Assembly: GCA_030614645.1 (NCBI GenBank)
Contig: JAUWTR010000047.1
Location: 1 to 8,136, forward strand
Direction: 5' to 3'
Length of the DNA stretch: 8,136 nucleotides
Origin: Candidatus Aminicenantota bacterium
GTDB taxonomy: Bacteria > Acidobacteriota > Aminicenantia > Aminicenantales > Aminicenantaceae
Shown here one piece after another: positions 6,616 through 8,136 of the stretch (within the stretch, counting starts at the first letter, position 1; each line of letters starts with the position of its first letter). The position numbers and the translations under genes are program-made. Under the pieces are notes generated by a model, which had not been told where the DNA came from, did no database searches, and worked only from the letters and a program-made list of their open reading frames with translations.

Positions 6616-6644
6616 TTGACTAATTAATCCAAGGGTGATATAAA
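6616..6644 (+). promoter_or_regulatory. Putative promoter of the membrane HD-GYP-like gene
   Basis: TTGACT (6616-6621, 5 of 6) lies 17 bp before TATAAA (6639-6644, 5 of 6), which is preceded by an extended -10 TG (6636-6637). Transcription would begin near 6651, leaving a leader of only about 13 nt that is little more than the GGTAGGGG ribosome binding site. This suggests the gene can be expressed apart from osmC and the nrd operon. Confidence 0.6.
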
Positions 6645-6663
6645 ATTCATTGGGTAGGGGTAG

Positions 6664-7587
6664 ATGAAAAAATTAAAAGCCTTTATTGTTGACCATTTTG
6701 AAGGTTCATTGATTGCCTTGATCCTGTTGGGAACTCTGGCTATTGCCCTGCTTGTTCAGTATAAGCTATCTTTTTTAAACTTTTTTTTCCTTCCGGTAAT
6801 ACTTGCAGGATATTTTTTAGGCAAAAAACATGGAGTTTTGACCAGTATTTTTAGCGTCCTGATGGTTTTTCTTTATCTTGTATTTATACGCCAGGGTACC
6901 GGTGCAGGCCTTTCCTTTTCGATGGATGAGGTCATCACTCTTGTTTCCTGGGCCAGCTTCTTAATATTAACCGGTGCTCTTATTGGAGTTATTTCCGAGC
7001 AAAGAGAGAAAAGACTTAAAAAAATAAGAAATGCTTATATAGGTATATTGGAAATCTTGTTTAAATATCTTGAATGCGGGGATGATATTAAACCGTCTTC
7101 TTTACGCATTGCCGGCCTAGCTGGGAAGATGGCTCTTGCTGTCGGGCTTGATACCCGGGAGATGGAAAACATCAAATCAGCTGCTCTTCTTTCTGAAGCA
7201 GGGGCCTTGCATACTAATGTAGCCTTTTTTGTGGAAATGACAGATTTTTTGGGAGCCGACATAAAAAGTTCGGTAAATTCCCTTACTGATCACGATAAAG
7301 TGATTTTAAAGTCAACAGCATCTCTTTTAAAAGAGGTGGCGCCTTTATTAAACAGTTTTAACCTGTATTATATCCAGGAAGCTGGAATTTTACAAAAGGA
7401 TTTAAATGAAATTCCTATCGGAGCAAGTATTTTGGCTTTAGCCCATATTAGAGACAAAATATCAAATCATGCCCCGCCCTTCCAGGGAATAGAAGAATAT
7501 AAATCCGTTGCTGATATTAAGAAACTCTCAGGGCATGCTTTCCATGCCTCTGTTGTTGCAGCCTTTATCCTGGCTGATGAATCCTAA
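6664..7587 (+). CDS. Membrane protein with four helices and a degenerate HD-GYP domain
   Basis: The 307-residue protein starts with four predicted membrane helices (about 13-31, 37-52, 57-76 and 88-110), a compact membrane module like those of sensor proteins. A short charged linker (112-122) follows, then a cytoplasmic helical domain. From residue 126 on, the domain follows the HD-GYP phosphodiesterase pattern: the IxPSSLRIAGLAGKMA segment (142-157) stands where active enzymes have GHSxRVA, and AALLSEAGA (173-181) stands where they have LLHDIGK. Near the end, IPIGASILALAHIRDKI (250-266) and GHAFHASVVAAF (290-301) match IPLGARILAVADxxDAL and GTQFDPxVVxxF. Every recognisable metal ligand is changed (H to S145, HD to S177-E178, D to H261 or its neighbour), and no HHExxDGxGYP motif exists. 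It is therefore probably not a cyclic-di-GMP hydrolase but a binding or signalling pseudoenzyme. The partner is unknown. Confidence 0.75.
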   Translation: MKKLKAFIVDHFEGSLIALILLGTLAIALLVQYKLSFLNFFFLPVILAGYFLGKKHGVLTSIFSVLMVFLYLVFIRQGTGAGLSFSMDEVITLVSWASFLILTGALIGVISEQREKRLKKIRNAYIGILEILFKYLECGDDIKPSSLRIAGLAGKMALAVGLDTREMENIKSAALLSEAGALHTNVAFFVEMTDFLGADIKSSVNSLTDHDKVILKSTASLLKEVAPLLNSFNLYYIQEAGILQKDLNEIPIGASILALAHIRDKISNHAPPFQGIEEYKSVADIKKLSGHAFHASVVAAFILADES

Positions 7588-7598
7588 GCCTATCCTGG

Positions 7599-7688
7599 AA
7601 AAAAAGGGGTCAAGTCTTCATATTCCACATTTTTATGATATAAAACTAAGGAAAATATTGAAATGTGGAATATGAAAACTTGATCCCT
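7599..7688 (-). terminator. Possible intrinsic terminator for the leftward lipid kinase transcript
   Basis: Read leftwards, the long hairpin of the palindrome ends in ACCCC and is followed at once by seven T (complement of A 7599-7605). This is the layout of a Rho-independent terminator about 200 nt after the kinase stop. In the rightward direction no T-run follows the hairpin, so it is unlikely to stop the HD-GYP-like gene by itself. The stem is longer than in ordinary terminators. Confidence 0.45.
7605..7688. repeat. Long imperfect palindrome, REP/MITE-like, between convergent genes
   Basis: Arm 7605-7632 and arm 7661-7688 are inverted copies of 28 bp with only two mismatches (one becomes a G-U pair in RNA), around a 28-bp A+T-rich loop. 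The outer ends read GGGGTCAAGTC and ACTTGATCCC. The size and form suggest a small non-autonomous palindromic element of the kind mobilised by REP-associated Y1 transposases, whose repeats in various genomes I recall as carrying GGGGTCAAGTCTT ends. That link is inference only; no transposase is in the window and there is only this one copy. A separate 6-bp hairpin (CATGCA-AA-TGCATG, 7689-7702) adjoins the right arm directly. Confidence 0.75.
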
Positions 7689-7702
7689 CATGCAAATGCA
7701 TG

Positions 7703-7884
7703 TTTTGGCTGATTTTTGAATAGAAAAGATAGAAGATAATTTAAGTACAAAAAAGAGGACTAAATACGCTTGAGAAGCATCGTTGGCGAGATGTCTGGCA
7801 CCGGGCGCATGGAAATAAGAAGCTGTGGGGAGATGAACGCAAATAGCTTTATTTAGGTTAGCCTGAACTATTCACGAGTCGAGG
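7703..7884. other. Unassigned intergenic stretch between convergent genes
   Basis: No gene, RNA or promoter can be supported here. A segment around 7770-7840 is visibly richer in G+C than its surroundings. It lies in a frame without a start codon (7745-7846, 33 codons) that ends at TAG and translates to a basic, tryptophan-rich peptide (with HRWRDVWHRAHGNKKLWGDE). This could be a fragment of a decayed gene, but I do not recognise it and chance is possible. Confidence 0.3.
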
Positions 7885-8136
7885 TTAGGAAGGACTGATA
7901 ACGTTTATTGCCTTTGGCAGAATTGTTAATTCGATTTGGTCCCTCTTTCCTAGAAGTTCTCCATTGTATTGAATAGGGAGATTTTTCCCCTTAAAAATTA
8001 TTTTTTTGGCTTTGAAATGCCTTTGGGTTCGCTGGAATGTACCGAAATAGATACTGGGGAAATAGAGAAAAAATTTCCAGTTGCTGATCTCAAAAAAAGT
8101 GATGTCAATATATCCATCATCGATTATCGCTTCTGG
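7885..8136 (-). CDS. Diacylglycerol kinase-family lipid kinase, C-terminal end only
   Basis: Reading leftwards from the right edge, the frame is open for 83 codons and stops at TAA (7887-7885); the N-terminal three quarters of the protein lie outside the window. The visible part is the C-terminal beta-rich domain of DgkB/YegS/LCB5-type kinases. It begins with DDGYIDITFF (family: DDGxLDVxxx), continues with a basic stretch around the segment FKAKKIIFKG, and has the typical IQYNGELLG (family: xQVDGExxG, here with Asn for the common Asp) and the end strand IELTILPKAINVI. Such enzymes phosphorylate diacylglycerol or related lipids at the membrane. The exact substrate cannot be read from this part because the nucleotide-binding GGDGT region is missing. 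It converges on the HD-GYP-like gene. Confidence 0.82.
   Translation of the reverse strand, partial: PEAIIDDGYIDITFFEISNWKFFLYFPSIYFGTFQRTQRHFKAKKIIFKGKNLPIQYNGELLGKRDQIELTILPKAINVISPS

Noticed and set aside
7689..7702. Small hairpin CATGCA-AA-TGCATG followed by TTTT as a terminator of the HD-GYP-like gene
   Set aside because: The loop of two bases is too tight and the T-run is only four; it is noted only as a neighbour of the palindrome.
1..8136. CRISPR arrays, tRNA or rRNA genes, toxin-antitoxin pairs, phage genes
   Set aside because: No spaced direct repeats, cloverleaf segments or corresponding genes were seen.

Overview
The window looks like a piece of chromosome from an A+T-rich anaerobic bacterium, most likely a Firmicute of the class Clostridia. 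The inference rests on the oxygen-sensitive glycyl-radical ribonucleotide reductase, strong AAGGAG-type ribosome binding sites, TTG start codons, sigma-A-type promoters and the A+T-rich coding style. The genus cannot be read from the sequence.

Left part (1-1738). A major facilitator transporter, cut by the left edge, is read leftwards. Its N-terminal two thirds resemble the MFSD1 lysosomal dipeptide-transporter branch. A short intergenic region carries divergent promoters, and the rightward one serves a HAD-family phosphatase of the YihX type (DxGNV motif) whose start codon lies only 11 nt after the -10 box.

Central part (1739-6151). A compact operon runs rightwards: nrdD (class III ribonucleotide reductase), a small CxxC redoxin, nrdG (radical-SAM activase), dut (dUTPase) and a TrmJ-type RNA methyltransferase. 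Gaps are 11 nt or less, and the redoxin and nrdG overlap. Upstream lies a TTGACA promoter followed by two 16-bp palindrome-like sites exactly 16 bp apart, which fit paired NrdR boxes. Together these genes make dNTPs without oxygen (NrdD activated by NrdG, probably re-reduced by the redoxin rather than by formate) and destroy dUTP while supplying dUMP for dTTP.

Right part (6152-8136). An OsmC-family thiol peroxidase-like gene follows, probably by read-through. Then comes a gene with its own extended -10 promoter for a four-helix membrane protein fused to an HD-GYP-like domain that has lost its metal-binding residues and GYP loop. A 297-bp convergent intergenic region holds a long near-perfect palindrome (7605-7688), REP/MITE-like in form, which also looks like a terminator for leftward transcription. 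The right edge cuts a leftward diacylglycerol-kinase-family lipid kinase, of which only the C-terminal 83 residues are present.

Most interesting items: the redoxin embedded between nrdD and nrdG, the NrdR-type operator pair, the inactive-looking HD-GYP membrane protein, and the palindrome between the convergent genes.
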